A DNA stretch of 64,000 nucleotides from Pedobacter cryotolerans (GTDB lineage: Bacteria > Bacteroidota > Bacteroidia > Sphingobacteriales > Sphingobacteriaceae): assembly GCF_005116475.1 (NCBI RefSeq), contig NZ_SWBO01000002.1, forward strand, positions 81,258-145,257. Direction: 5' to 3'. The translations under genes were made by a program, and so were the position numbers. Positions 8,338-18,374 of this stretch are shown piece after piece. Each line of letters begins with the position of its first letter. The first letter of the stretch is position 1. The notes beneath the pieces are model-generated. The model was not told the DNA's origin and did no database searches. It was given only the letters and a program-made list of their open reading frames with translations.

Positions 8338-10479
8338 TTACCTACTCAATGGCAACCAAACCGACATTTCTGAATGACCTCTGTTACCCCATGCAAAATA
8401 AGGAACTAATTTAATTGCGGTGTTTTCATTTGTTTTTGAGATTGGATGATACAAAACATTATTCCAATCTGTTTTATCTCTCAGCTTTGCTGTACCTTCT
8501 AAACTCATCATTTGTGCACCATCAATTGTAATTGGTGTTGGTTTTAGGGCTATTGATGAAGGAATGACAGCATTGAAGATATTTTTACCTTCAAAATCGT
8601 TCGACTCTAAACAATAAACAACAGGCCCTCTTTTTACGGCAACTTGATTTCTGTTCTCTTCAACTAGCGGATTTGATTCAATCAGCTGTGCTTCCATTGG
8701 TAAAATCAATTCAATCACATCGCCAGCTTTCCAAATTCTATTTACCGCTGCATAAGAACCCGATTTAACCTCAACCTCTACAGCTTTGCCATTAACGTTT
8801 ATTTTGGCATTGGAAGCCCATCCCGGTATGCGGAAAAACATAGCATACGCTTTTTTAGCAGTTTCGTTTATCGTTACTTTTATATTTCCATCCCATGGGT
8901 AATTTGTGGCTTGATTGAGATTAATTTTAGTACCATCACTCAGTTGAGTTTTGATGTTATTTGCTCCATATAAATTAAACCAAATGCCTTTTTCAGTTGT
9001 ACTGTAGGCGTAATTACTTACTTCGGCAATAGTACGTACCACGTTTGGTGGACAGCAATTTGATAAACCGATGTACGGTACTCGATCTTTGCTCCAACGT
9101 TGTTGAAACGGTAAATTATCGCTTTGTGCCAAAGGGTTGGTGTATAAAAAGTTTTTGCCATTTAGGCTGATACCAGATAAAACGCTGTTGTATAAGGCTA
9201 GTTCCATTACATCGGCGTATTTTGCATCACCTGTTATTTGTAGCATTCTGTAATTCCAAAGTACGTTGCCAATGTTAGCACAAGTTTCGTTATGAGCGGT
9301 AAAATTTGGCAATTGATAATCTCTACCAAAGGCTTGATGAATTTTTTGAACCTCGGTTGGGTTATAGGAAGTGCCATCGGGCGATGTGCCATCATATAAA
9401 GAGCCTAATCCGCCAGTAATGTACATTTTTCGATTGCTTACATCATTCCACATCAAATTTAAAGAGTTCATTAAACTATCGTTTCCAGTTTCTGCATATA
9501 AATCGGCTACTCCAGCATATAAATAACTTGCCCTAACTGCGTGTCCGGTTGCTTTTATTTGTTTCAAAAACGGAATTCGATCTTGGTTGTCATCCGTGCC
9601 ATCCTCAATTTTACCTTTAATTGCGATGAGATGTTTGGCTAACTCTAAATATCTAGGCTCCTTAGTAGTTCTGTACATTTCTATTGTACCCATGTAATGA
9701 GATGGACAAATGGCATTACGCGCTAAAGTTGGCGAAGCAGTTTTGTAGAACTTATATAAATACTCCGTTGCTTTTTTGGCTACATCCAATAAATTGGTCT
9801 TTCCCGTAGCACGATAATGCACACAAGCGGCAGTCATTAAATGCCCAATATTGTATGCCTCGAAACTTAAACGATCTTGAAATTGGTTGTTTGAGCCGGT
9901 TTTGCGTTGCTCAATCATTGCTTTGGTATAGATATAACCATCTTCACGTTGTGATTTGGTAATTACAGCGATGGCTTTATCCATGGTTTCAAGCAGTTTA
10001 ACATTGCCTGTTGAAGCGTATAAACTTGCCATCGCTTCTAAGGTTTTGTAATAATCACCATCGTGAAAAGACGGACCTTTATGTCTTCCTGTATCTAATC
10101 CGGCAGCAATCTCAAAGTTTTTAAAAGCATGGCTGATTTTCGGATCATTGTAAATAGCCCACATATTTGGCACCATGGTTTCGGTTGCCACTTTAAAACG
10201 ATCTGCCCAAAAACCATTTGTCCATTTTACAGCTGCCATATCTACACTTTTTAATTTAGCATACGGACTATTGGAGTTATTAGTTAAAGCGTTTTGTTGG
10301 GCTTTGGAGGTTATGGCTAGAGAGAATAGAAGAATTAGTCCGAAAGACCGGAAGACCGAAAGTTGTGAAGTTGGGAAGATGGAAAGTTGGGAAGTTAGAT
10401 GCCCGAAGATATGGCGATTTAGACGAGCAACGAAAAACGAAAATCGGTCAACCAAATTTTTAATTATTTTTATCATCAT
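8338..10479 (-). CDS. GH127 (DUF1680) beta-L-arabinofuranosidase-family enzyme
   Basis: This 713-residue secreted (alpha/alpha)6-barrel glycosidase starts at about residue 77 (VDMAAVKWTNGFWADRF). The GH127 zinc-thiolate site is intact: E398 and C400 in HNETCANIGN, and C475-C476 in SNCCPPN, matching the Glu plus three Cys of characterised beta-L-arabinofuranosidases. RG-II contains beta-L-arabinofuranose and aceric acid, both targets of GH127 enzymes. The signal hydrophobic core is at about residues 45-60 (ending TSKAQQ), preceded by an unusual 44-residue extension encoded by a short-repeat-rich stretch (LTSQLSIFPTSQLSVF). No ATG lies between codon 2 and the mature protein, so the extension or a non-ATG start must be used. 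It overlaps the GH106 stop by four bases. Confidence 0.88.
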   Translation of the reverse strand: MMIKIIKNLVDRFSFFVARLNRHIFGHLTSQLSIFPTSQLSVFRSFGLILLFSLAITSKAQQNALTNNSNSPYAKLKSVDMAAVKWTNGFWADRFKVATETMVPNMWAIYNDPKISHAFKNFEIAAGLDTGRHKGPSFHDGDYYKTLEAMASLYASTGNVKLLETMDKAIAVITKSQREDGYIYTKAMIEQRKTGSNNQFQDRLSFEAYNIGHLMTAACVHYRATGKTNLLDVAKKATEYLYKFYKTASPTLARNAICPSHYMGTIEMYRTTKEPRYLELAKHLIAIKGKIEDGTDDNQDRIPFLKQIKATGHAVRASYLYAGVADLYAETGNDSLMNSLNLMWNDVSNRKMYITGGLGSLYDGTSPDGTSYNPTEVQKIHQAFGRDYQLPNFTAHNETCANIGNVLWNYRMLQITGDAKYADVMELALYNSVLSGISLNGKNFLYTNPLAQSDNLPFQQRWSKDRVPYIGLSNCCPPNVVRTIAEVSNYAYSTTEKGIWFNLYGANNIKTQLSDGTKINLNQATNYPWDGNIKVTINETAKKAYAMFFRIPGWASNAKINVNGKAVEVEVKSGSYAAVNRIWKAGDVIELILPMEAQLIESNPLVEENRNQVAVKRGPVVYCLESNDFEGKNIFNAVIPSSIALKPTPITIDGAQMMSLEGTAKLRDKTDWNNVLYHPISKTNENTAIKLVPYFAWGNRGHSEMSVWLPLSR

Positions 10480-13400
10480 TTCTCCTCAATTTTAAGTGTA
10501 ACTGGCCCAAATAAACCAGCAGGATTTAGTGGTTTTCCTTCTAAACGAAAAGGTGCGGTTGTATTTGTAATTCGCTTTTCTACAGGCAATTTACTATCGC
10601 CAATTAAACGATTAGCCCAAGTATTGCTAACTTGTATTTCAATTTTATTTTCACCTTGTTTTAAAGCTTTGCTAACTTCTAATTCAAAAGGAGCGGTCCA
10701 TAAAGTCCCACAATCAATTCCATTAATTTTTACTTCAGCAATGCTAGAGAAAGCACCAAGATCTATCCAAACTTTGCCTTTATTTTCACCAACATAGTTG
10801 AAGGTTTTATTGTAAGTTGCTGTACCCGAATAATATTTGATAGTGCTATCTGCATTTAAAGACCAATCGGTTAAAGTTTTAAACGCTACCTGTTCTGATG
10901 GCCCGCCGTATTCGGGATTAAATTGAACTTGCCAATCGGTAGAGAGGTTTTGAATAGATTTGAAAGCTTTCCAGTTACCTTTATCATTTTTAGGTTTTAT
11001 TAGAATTGGTTTTTCAAAAATTATAAATAATGAGCCATTAGCTGGCATTTTTAAAGAAACTTCTATTCTATCATTATTAATAGACCAATGGCCTAATTCT
11101 GTTGTATCATTGGTAACTGGATTATACAATTGCGGAATTTTGTCTTTTATTCGGAAAGAAAACTTTAACAATCTTTCTTCATTTTGTTGATTAGAGATAA
11201 AATATAAATCTTTTAAACTAGTTTCTCGGTGTGCATAAGTAATCCCATTTGCTGGAACAAAAACAGAGCTAATTACCGACGGCAAATAAGTAACCTCTAA
11301 ATCTTTTTCCACTCCAAGCGCAGAAAAATCTCTAGCAAAAAAAGGCGCTTCAATTATTTTACCTAAACCTAATTTTTTAGATAAAATTGAATGACCATCA
11401 TTTTTTAGAACATCAAAATCTCCACCCCAAATCTCATTAACAACTTTATTAAACTCAACATCGCTAACTTTTTGTAAACCAATCTGATATAATGGTTTTT
11501 CTCCTACAATAATTGTTGCTCCTGATTTTACCAATTCAACTAATTTTTTTACTACTTGATAACTCATATATTGATAATTTGGGTTCATTTTCATGTCACC
11601 AGGAATTACCAAAATCTTATAACTTGCGCCACTTTCAAAAACAACTTCTTTGTTGACAACTTTTGCTGTGCTTAATACATCTGGATTAAAACTATCGTAA
11701 GCATAACCACGTAACGGATTTACCCAATTCTCTGGATCGGCCATGTTAGCTGAATGAGAAACACCTGATGGAATTGAACGTAAAGTTTCACCCACATTTG
11801 CTAATCTTTTCTTTTCTGCTGCAATAACTTCTTCGCCAAACAAACCCGGTAAAGTGCTCACCAATCGATCAGGCAAAACCGAGCGGCGAGGTAATTCTTC
11901 TCCAGTAAAAACTGCAATATCTACAACGGGTTTGCCTTGTTGCAATAATTCTTGTGTTCTTGTGGCATAATCTACCCAAGCTTTACTGGCTTTCCACCAA
12001 GTTTGATCGCGTTGAAAGTATAAACCTACACCATCTAAGGTCATTCCGGGTTTTCTATCCATCCAAGGGTTATGTGTAAAAACATGGTAAGACAATTTGT
12101 TAATACCTAAGGCATAATTTCTGTCTTGTAAAGTTTTCATATTCATCGGACTTTCATTCCAGTCCATTCTTACCGTAGTAAAAGCCTCTGCTTGAATGAT
12201 GTTTTTGCCGTAGATGTGAGCGCCAGAAATTGCATCTAACATATCGTTTGGCTTATCGTGAGTTGGACTGTTTAACCAAAATTCGCCCATCGGCACATCA
12301 ACTGTTTTGTAATGTAATAAACCATCACTCATCATGGTTGGAGCAATGCTTTCAGCAGTAAAAGTCACACCTTTTTCTTTTGCCAAAGCCGATAAGGTTT
12401 TGTAAAATTTATCAACTACTAATTGAGAAATAGTTTTACGCACGTCATACAAAAAACTTTCAGATACTGATGCACTTTGAACAGGCAAACCTGTCATAAT
12501 TGGTAAATACGGGGTTAAATCATAACCACGGCGTTTTAAAAACTCAGCTTTAAAATTCGATGACCAGTTCTGACTTCCACATTCCCAGCTATCCACATGA
12601 AAAATGCTTAACACTTTAGCTGCAATTTCTGGTCCGCCATGTTTTAAAGCTTCGCCATACCAACTATCAAATTGCAATTTAACTGCCGTAGGATTAAATT
12701 TATCGCTCTCCAACCCTATTCCTCCGCCACCGGTGGCATTGGTATGTCCAGTTGAGGTATGCCCAATTCTTAAAACTGTCCATTCTCCTTTTGGAGCTTT
12801 CCAATCTAAGCTACCATCAGCTTTTAATTTTCCCGTTAGGTTAATGATTTTATTAAGCGGCACACATAAATTGCTAGGCAATTGCTCATTTGTAGTCCTT
12901 TTGCTAATACGCCAAATCGACCCATTTTTACCTTCATATTGATTGATGCTGGCTTCAGCAAACAATTCTAGGTTTACTAATTTTAAAGATGGCTTCCATT
13001 TTGCTGCATCCAAATCTTCAGATCCTGGCTCTGAGCCAGATTTATCGTACACGAAACGGAAAAATTTAGCCGTTGTTGGCACAATGGAATGTGTTACATC
13101 TTGATCTGTATCTTGCCATCCATGACGAGGTGATTCTAACCTGCCAATTGAACGAAAAGTTTTACCATCATTACTTACTTCAATTTTTAAACGTTGAGCT
13201 TGGTAATTATTGCCGTTTACTTTTATTTTAATTGTTCTACAAGTAAATGGCTTTTCAAATTGATATTGCATATAAAGCGGCTCGCTCGAACCAAAGTTCT
13301 GTTTGTTGCCTGGCTTAATTAATCCACTTGCATCCGTACCATTGCTGGTAGTAATTTTAGGAATAATAGTTTGTGTAGATTGGTTTATTCCTATCGGCGA

Positions 13401-13901
13401 TGGATAGGCGTAAACCGCAATATCTTTGTAATAATTTTCTTTAGTTTCTGGTTGAGGTAATTTAATCTTAGTATTTGAAGCATTGATAGTTATCCTAGAT
13501 GAAACTACCTTTTGCATTGATAATTCTGGTGTAATCCATGGGCCGCCAGCTAAGGCAAAACCATCGCTTACATGCATCCCAAGTTTTAAGTCCAAACGTT
13601 TGGCTTCATCCATGGCAAACTTCACCATTTCCCACCATTCTGGCGTTAATTGTTCAACTGGTTTTTCATATAATGATGGATTGGAAGATTTTCCGCCTTT
13701 GATGGTCATGAGGTAAGCGCCACCTATGCCATTAGTTTTCATAGCCTCTAAATCAGCAGTAATTGCTTTTTTTGATACGCCAGCTTGCACCCAATACCAA
13801 AACACCCAAGGTTTAGCATTCTCATTTTGTTGCGCATTAAGCTGAATGCTAAAAATGCAAAACAGAAGAAATAGAAGTGTTTTACTAAACGTTGATTTCA
13901 T
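10476..13901 (-). CDS. GH106 alpha-L-rhamnosidase
   Basis: This 1141-residue secreted enzyme has a signal peptide ending LNAQQ at 21-25. The GH106 opening block PWVFWYWVQAGVSKKAI is followed by ITADLEAMKTNGIGGAYLM. Conserved acidic residues that fit the GH106 active site are E440 (VDSWECG), E540 (PMGEFW) and E572 (QAEAFT). The C-terminal ~170 residues form a GH2-like beta-sandwich (GENKIEIQVSNTWANRL). GH106 enzymes invert terminal alpha-L-rhamnose linkages, and one is used on RG-II chain B in Bacteroides. It is translationally coupled (4-bp overlap) to GH127 and preceded by the FucP transporter. Length is normal for the family. Confidence 0.92.
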   Translation of the reverse strand: MKSTFSKTLLFLLFCIFSIQLNAQQNENAKPWVFWYWVQAGVSKKAITADLEAMKTNGIGGAYLMTIKGGKSSNPSLYEKPVEQLTPEWWEMVKFAMDEAKRLDLKLGMHVSDGFALAGGPWITPELSMQKVVSSRITINASNTKIKLPQPETKENYYKDIAVYAYPSPIGINQSTQTIIPKITTSNGTDASGLIKPGNKQNFGSSEPLYMQYQFEKPFTCRTIKIKVNGNNYQAQRLKIEVSNDGKTFRSIGRLESPRHGWQDTDQDVTHSIVPTTAKFFRFVYDKSGSEPGSEDLDAAKWKPSLKLVNLELFAEASINQYEGKNGSIWRISKRTTNEQLPSNLCVPLNKIINLTGKLKADGSLDWKAPKGEWTVLRIGHTSTGHTNATGGGGIGLESDKFNPTAVKLQFDSWYGEALKHGGPEIAAKVLSIFHVDSWECGSQNWSSNFKAEFLKRRGYDLTPYLPIMTGLPVQSASVSESFLYDVRKTISQLVVDKFYKTLSALAKEKGVTFTAESIAPTMMSDGLLHYKTVDVPMGEFWLNSPTHDKPNDMLDAISGAHIYGKNIIQAEAFTTVRMDWNESPMNMKTLQDRNYALGINKLSYHVFTHNPWMDRKPGMTLDGVGLYFQRDQTWWKASKAWVDYATRTQELLQQGKPVVDIAVFTGEELPRRSVLPDRLVSTLPGLFGEEVIAAEKKRLANVGETLRSIPSGVSHSANMADPENWVNPLRGYAYDSFNPDVLSTAKVVNKEVVFESGASYKILVIPGDMKMNPNYQYMSYQVVKKLVELVKSGATIIVGEKPLYQIGLQKVSDVEFNKVVNEIWGGDFDVLKNDGHSILSKKLGLGKIIEAPFFARDFSALGVEKDLEVTYLPSVISSVFVPANGITYAHRETSLKDLYFISNQQNEERLLKFSFRIKDKIPQLYNPVTNDTTELGHWSINNDRIEVSLKMPANGSLFIIFEKPILIKPKNDKGNWKAFKSIQNLSTDWQVQFNPEYGGPSEQVAFKTLTDWSLNADSTIKYYSGTATYNKTFNYVGENKGKVWIDLGAFSSIAEVKINGIDCGTLWTAPFELEVSKALKQGENKIEIQVSNTWANRLIGDSKLPVEKRITNTTAPFRLEGKPLNPAGLFGPVTLKIEEK

Positions 13902-13920
13902 TGTATTTTTTTAATTTTAT

Positions 13921-14007
13921 CGTCATTGCGAGCTTTGCGAAGCAATCTTAAAGCGACAAACAAGTTATAGTTGTAAGATTGCTTCGTCGTGCCTCCTCGC
14001 AATGACG
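13921..14007. repeat. REP-like inverted pair
   Basis: The two arms, cgtcattgcgag...gaagcaatct and agattgcttcgtcg...cctcgcaatgacg, face each other across about 25 bp. They can form a long hairpin in the FucP-GH106 gap. The family matches copies at 24664, 36565, 41535 and 53055. Confidence 0.85.
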
Positions 14008-14017
14008 TAAATTTTTA

Positions 14018-15316
14018 TCATTTATGAGCGATTTTGTAACCTTTTAAACCAAAATAAAGAATGATTAAATAACACACCAGCGGAATACTGTAGCCAATTT
14101 GAATATTATCACCATAATGGTCAATCAAACTTCCCATAGCATAAGGCAAAATTGCACCACCTACAATAGACATGATTAACCAAGATGAGCCAGGCTTGGT
14201 GTCTTCGCCTATACCTTGAATACCTAATCCAAAAATAGTTGGAAACATAATTGACATAAAAAATCCCAACCCGCCTAAAGCATAAACAACATAGGCACCA
14301 TTGCCAAAAATGGCTACAGCACATAATAAAATAGAAGCCATAGCGTAAAATGCCAATAATTTATTTGAACTAATAAATTGCAACATCGCTGTACCAGCAA
14401 AGCGACCAACAGTAAATAGAAAACCATAAATAGCTAAATAATATGCTGCAGTTTTTTCATCAAATCCCCCACCTTGTTGTGCCATCCTTATGAAAAAACT
14501 AGTTACACACACTTGAGCACCTACATAAAAAAATTGCGCAATCACTGCCCAACGTAAATGACTATGTCTTAAAGCACCGAAAAAACTGCCTTGAATTGAA
14601 TTAATGCCATCTGTGCTTTTAGTTTTTACTTCTGGTAAGCGACTGAAATAAAATAATATCGCTATAGCTACCAATACTAACCCTAAAATTATGTAGGGCA
14701 TTTTAACAGCCGCGGCTTCTTCTAAAAAATAGGCTGTTCTGCTTGTATCTGGCATTGCTGATAATTCTTCTTGTGTATAAGATTTTCCTGATAAGATAAA
14801 TAATGAACCCACAATTGGTGCAATCATAGCAGCCAAACCATTAAATGAGGCGGCTAAGTTCAATCGATTGGTAGATTTGGCAGGATCTCCTAAAACGGCT
14901 GCATAAGGATTTGCCGAAGTTTCTAATATTGTTAAACCACATCCAATAATAAATAGCGCAATTAAAAATGTAATATATGAAAGCGAATTTGCAGCAGGAA
15001 CAAATAAGAATGCTCCACAAGCAAAAACCAATAAACCGGTTATCATACTTGCTTTATAGCCAAATCTTTTTAAAATCATTCCTGCCGGAATGGCCATTAA
15101 AAAGTATGCTAAAAAAACAGATGTATCGATTAATGTAGATTGACTATTATTTAAATTACACGCTTTTTTAAGGTGTGGAATTAAAATAGAATCTAAGTTA
15201 TGGGCCATTCCCCATAGGAAAAACAAACTTATAACTAAGATAAAAGGTAACAAATATTTCTTACTTGATGAATTTTCATCGGCAGTAATAATTTCGGGTT
15301 GGTTGCTGTGGTTCAT
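14018..15316 (-). CDS. FucP-type sugar:H+ symporter (MFS)
   Basis: This 432-residue inner-membrane protein has about 12 hydrophobic segments. It carries FucP-family signatures LWGMAHNLDSILIPHL, with an acidic D42 in TM1, and LETSANPYAAVLG, with E132 in TM4. These correspond to the residues that couple protons in the E. coli L-fucose permease. It probably imports L-fucose, L-rhamnose, L-galactose or another monosaccharide freed in the periplasm. It stands between the MaoC/CoA-transferase genes and the GH106-GH127 pair, linking extracellular digestion to the intracellular genes. Substrate specificity is not determinable here. Confidence 0.88.
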   Translation of the reverse strand: MNHSNQPEIITADENSSSKKYLLPFILVISLFFLWGMAHNLDSILIPHLKKACNLNNSQSTLIDTSVFLAYFLMAIPAGMILKRFGYKASMITGLLVFACGAFLFVPAANSLSYITFLIALFIIGCGLTILETSANPYAAVLGDPAKSTNRLNLAASFNGLAAMIAPIVGSLFILSGKSYTQEELSAMPDTSRTAYFLEEAAAVKMPYIILGLVLVAIAILFYFSRLPEVKTKSTDGINSIQGSFFGALRHSHLRWAVIAQFFYVGAQVCVTSFFIRMAQQGGGFDEKTAAYYLAIYGFLFTVGRFAGTAMLQFISSNKLLAFYAMASILLCAVAIFGNGAYVVYALGGLGFFMSIMFPTIFGLGIQGIGEDTKPGSSWLIMSIVGGAILPYAMGSLIDHYGDNIQIGYSIPLVCYLIILYFGLKGYKIAHK

Positions 15317-15338
15317 ATTTTGGTTTATTACCCCTAAA

Positions 15339-15356
15339 TCTCCGCCGCGGCGGAGA
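15339..15356. repeat. GC-rich 18-bp perfect palindrome
   Basis: TCTCCGCCGCGGCGGAGA lies in the 58-bp gap between the MaoC-like gene and the transporter. It is much more GC-rich than its surroundings. It could be a repeat remnant or a processing hairpin; there is no following T-tract on the coding strand. Confidence 0.5.
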
Positions 15357-15374
15357 CTTAAAGTTTGGTTTATT

Positions 15375-15815
15375 TTATTTCTTCTTAACCACTAAAAGAT
15401 GGTCGCATACTAAAACCACTTCGCCATGTTGGTTAATAATTGCTACATGTTCGGTTACGGTGCCATATTCTGGTCTTTTACTTTCTGCCATTTCTGATAT
15501 GGTTACTTCAGAATGGATGGTATCACCAATAAAAACTGGTTTAACAAAACGTAATTTATCATAACCTTTAGACATTGCTTCTGGATTAATCTCTGATGCC
15601 GTTAAACCAATGCCGATTGCAAAAATCATTGTTCCGTGGGCAATACGTTGTTTAAAAGGCTGTGTAGCGCACCAAGCTGCATCCATGTGGTGCGGAAAAA
15701 AATCTCCAGTATGACCAGCATGAACTACAAAATCAGTTTCTGTAATGGTTCTGCCCAAGGTTACACGTTTTTCGTTTAATTGGTAATCTTCAAAAAATGT
15801 TGATTTGAAATACAT
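15375..15815 (-). CDS. MaoC-like (R)-hydratase / hot-dog dehydratase
   Basis: This 146-residue single hot-dog domain is cytoplasmic. The hydratase-2 motif is present: [10 protein letters not shown] with catalytic D38 and H43, followed by RIAHGTM at 58-63. MaoC-like enzymes hydrate or dehydrate acyl-CoA thioesters. The neighbouring CaiB/BaiF CoA-transferases make this chemistry plausible here: a carboxylate is activated to its CoA ester and then (de)hydrated. It lies downstream of the Gfo/Idh dehydrogenase and upstream of FucP. The acyl group is unknown. Confidence 0.85.
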   Translation of the reverse strand: MYFKSTFFEDYQLNEKRVTLGRTITETDFVVHAGHTGDFFPHHMDAAWCATQPFKQRIAHGTMIFAIGIGLTASEINPEAMSKGYDKLRFVKPVFIGDTIHSEVTISEMAESKRPEYGTVTEHVAIINQHGEVVLVCDHLLVVKKK

Positions 15816-16062
15816 ATTCTTTATTCTTTTTAAATTTTGTCAGTCTGAGCCTGTCGAAGACCTTTATCAAAAAATTCCTTCAACAAGCTTAGGATGACAT
15901 TTTTTATTCCTTGGCTGGTGTCCTCACCAGATTAACTCTTGTTATTTATTTTGTTTCGGTTGGTGAGGACACCAACCGAGGAAAAAGGTTTAATTTCTTA
16001 GCAATTACTTGATTTCCCTTTCCTTTGGAAAGGGAAGCACTTACCAACCCAATCTCACTTGC
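15816..16062. repeat. Intergenic repeat block with a perfect hairpin
   Basis: A 247-bp gap carries an inverted CAGTCTGAGC...AGGATGACAT element at 15839-15900 and a GGCTGGTGTCC/GGTGAGGACACC pair at about 15909-15982. A perfect inverted repeat with arms TTCCCTTTCC and GGAAAGGGAA and a 3-base loop lies at 16014-16036, just after the Gfo/Idh stop. The hairpin lacks a good T-tract, so termination is uncertain. Confidence 0.7.
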
Positions 16063-17133
16063 TTACACAGGGATAGGCCCCCCACCATTATCACTCGATT
16101 GATAAGCACTTTCTACCACCGCCATCGTATCAATTACATCTTCTACACTGGTATTTAGAACTTCATCTGAACCTTCAATAAATCTCATTAAATTAGACAT
16201 TGTGCCAATAAAAGCTTCCGGAAACCACGAACCTTCTAATTTTACCGTTTGCCATTCGGGCGATTTGCCTTCTTCAACCATACAATATTCAAACACATCA
16301 GGCACCCCATGCGGATAATCCATCAATAAACCAATTTTTGCTACAATTGCGCCTTTGGTTCCCTCCCATTTAATGTAGCTTTCTTGGTGTTTAGCTCCAA
16401 AATCATGATCGTGGTTGGTATTGATAACCGCGTGTAAAGTGTCACCATAATCTAATAATATCGTACTACGAGATGATGATAAATTCTTGGCTGGATGTTT
16501 TAATGTTTTTGCCAATACACTTATCGGATTACCTAAAAATGAACGAATCAAATCTACATAATGGATGCTGTGGTATTGAATTTCTAAACGAGGATGTACA
16601 ATTACGTGAGGAAAAATCTCCCAAGGTGTTTTGATGGTTACCCGAACTTCCATGTCATAAACCTCACCAATTAGTCCAGCATCAATTAAATATTTAGCGG
16701 CACTCACAAATGGTGCATACCGCAATTGAAAATTGATTGCAGCTTTTAATTTTTTCGCTCTGCAAAGTTCTAAAATTTCTTTTGCTTGCTTAAAATCATC
16801 GCCCATTGGCTTTTGAATTAAAACTGCACTTCCATTTGGTAACTGATTTAAGGTTTCGATGTATTGCTCGGGCATTATCGTTAAATCGTAAACCACATTA
16901 GCAGGAGCTAACTCAACAGCTTCAGCAACAGAATTGTAAACATTAGGAATACCAAAATCTGCTGCTACTTTTTCTGCACGAGCTTTGGTTCTATTTACAA
17001 TACCATGCACTTTAAAACCAGCAATTTTGTAAGCCGGTAAATGAGCGTCGGTTACAATTCCACCAGCACCAATAACAATAATTGGCTGCTCAGTTAGCGG
17101 TAACTCAGGTTTATATTTTATATTGATACTCAT
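16063..17133 (-). CDS. Gfo/Idh/MocA-family oxidoreductase
   Basis: This 356-residue cytoplasmic NAD(P)-dependent dehydrogenase has the Rossmann motif IGAGGI at 21-26. The family EKP motif is QKP here (Q107-K108-P109), keeping the catalytic lysine. A YHSIHYVDL block fits the substrate-site histidine. Its ATG overlaps the stop of the solute-binding protein gene by four bases (ATGA), so the two are translationally coupled. It probably oxidises or reduces a sugar or sugar acid connected with the CoA-transferase cassette. No signal peptide is present. Confidence 0.85.
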   Translation of the reverse strand: MSINIKYKPELPLTEQPIIVIGAGGIVTDAHLPAYKIAGFKVHGIVNRTKARAEKVAADFGIPNVYNSVAEAVELAPANVVYDLTIMPEQYIETLNQLPNGSAVLIQKPMGDDFKQAKEILELCRAKKLKAAINFQLRYAPFVSAAKYLIDAGLIGEVYDMEVRVTIKTPWEIFPHVIVHPRLEIQYHSIHYVDLIRSFLGNPISVLAKTLKHPAKNLSSSRSTILLDYGDTLHAVINTNHDHDFGAKHQESYIKWEGTKGAIVAKIGLLMDYPHGVPDVFEYCMVEEGKSPEWQTVKLEGSWFPEAFIGTMSNLMRFIEGSDEVLNTSVEDVIDTMAVVESAYQSSDNGGGPIPV

Positions 17134-18374
17134 TTTTCTAACTCATTAATTTTTTGTTGCGCTATTTGCACTAAATCTTCAGATTTTGTAGTTGAATTAA
17201 CTGCATTTAAAACCATCTCATCAATTACGGTAGCTATTTTAGCCCAATTTTCTTTTTGAGGTAATGTATTTGCAACTTCGTGTAAAGCATCCAATTTATG
17301 GTAAAATGGAATTTGCTGGTTAATTTCTTTATCATTCCATGTAGAAATGCGACAACCAATACCACCCGTTTGCGTTAATAATTTATCGTTTTGTTGGTTG
17401 GTTACAAAGCGAAGAAAATCATAAGCAACTGCTTTATTTTTACTTCCTTTACCAATTGTATATAACCAATACACATTAAGCGAAGCTGATTTTTCTTCAA
17501 TATTTGCTGGTAATAAATCGATATCAACTTTACCTTTTACTTTAGAGTTTTCGTCTACTTCGCACATAGCCGCAAAGCCAAACCAGTTGATCATCATGGC
17601 GGCTTCACCATTCATAAATGCTAAACCTGCAGCAACCGATTCGAAATTAGCAGAATTTGGATGAACCAAGTTTTGATCCTTTACAAATTTTCTGTAAAAC
17701 GACAATCCTTCTGCCGCTGCGGTTGTATTGATATTTATGGCTCCGTTTTCATCAAGCAAAGTTCCTCCGCGAGTCCATAATTGTAAGCAAAAATCAAAAA
17801 CGGTATTGTGGCCATCTGGGTAGCAGGCAAAAATACTTCCATATAAATTTTGCGCAGGGCGATGAAAAAATTCAGAAATACTTTTAAAATCATCCCAAGT
17901 TTGTGGAACTTTTAAAGCCCTGCCATATTTAGCTTGATATTTTTTTTGCTCCTGCTGATCTTCGAAAAGATCTTTTCTGTAGATTAAACATTCTGGCCCA
18001 TCGTGAAATGGTAATCCTACAATTTGACCATCAAAATTTTGTAAACCTAAAAGAGATTTACTCCATCCCTCTGGGTAATTTGTTGGCGGATTTTGTTCTA
18101 TCTTATCATTCAATACTTCAAAAGCATTATTTACAAAGCCTTCGTAAATCCAATCGGTATTGATATGCGCCACATCAAAATCTCCATTGGCTAAACCTTT
18201 ATTCGTTAATGTAGCTTCGTGAAGTTCGTGTAAATCCATCACCACCATATCCAATTTCAATTTACATCCAGAAAACTGACAATATTTATCCCAAAATAGC
18301 TGCATAGCCTTTTCAAATGGCGCAAATTTGCGAACCGCAATTCTAAATGTGTCAGTATAATTAGGCATTGGCAA
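17130..18374 (-). CDS. Signal-less family 1 solute-binding protein (cassette copy 1)
   Basis: The 414-residue protein has the fold-typical wording of ABC sugar-binding proteins: [40 protein letters not shown], and [12 protein letters not shown] near 285. It has no signal peptide or lipobox. It begins at a TTG (18374) or the ATG two codons later, and an in-frame stop lies just upstream, so no export signal can be hidden. It overlaps the preceding CoA-transferase gene by 14 bp and the following Gfo/Idh gene by 4 bp. No ABC permease or ATPase is in the window. A cytoplasmic ligand-binding or partner role is inferred; transport is unlikely as encoded. Confidence 0.8.
   Translation of the reverse strand: MPMPNYTDTFRIAVRKFAPFEKAMQLFWDKYCQFSGCKLKLDMVVMDLHELHEATLTNKGLANGDFDVAHINTDWIYEGFVNNAFEVLNDKIEQNPPTNYPEGWSKSLLGLQNFDGQIVGLPFHDGPECLIYRKDLFEDQQEQKKYQAKYGRALKVPQTWDDFKSISEFFHRPAQNLYGSIFACYPDGHNTVFDFCLQLWTRGGTLLDENGAININTTAAAEGLSFYRKFVKDQNLVHPNSANFESVAAGLAFMNGEAAMMINWFGFAAMCEVDENSKVKGKVDIDLLPANIEEKSASLNVYWLYTIGKGSKNKAVAYDFLRFVTNQQNDKLLTQTGGIGCRISTWNDKEINQQIPFYHKLDALHEVANTLPQKENWAKIATVIDEMVLNAVNSTTKSEDLVQIAQQKINELEK

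Noticed and set aside
13921..14007. Insertion sequence or transposon ends
   Set aside because: The inverted pairs are under 100 bp, lack any transposase frame and recur many times, which fits REP-like elements instead. No transposase gene was seen in the window.
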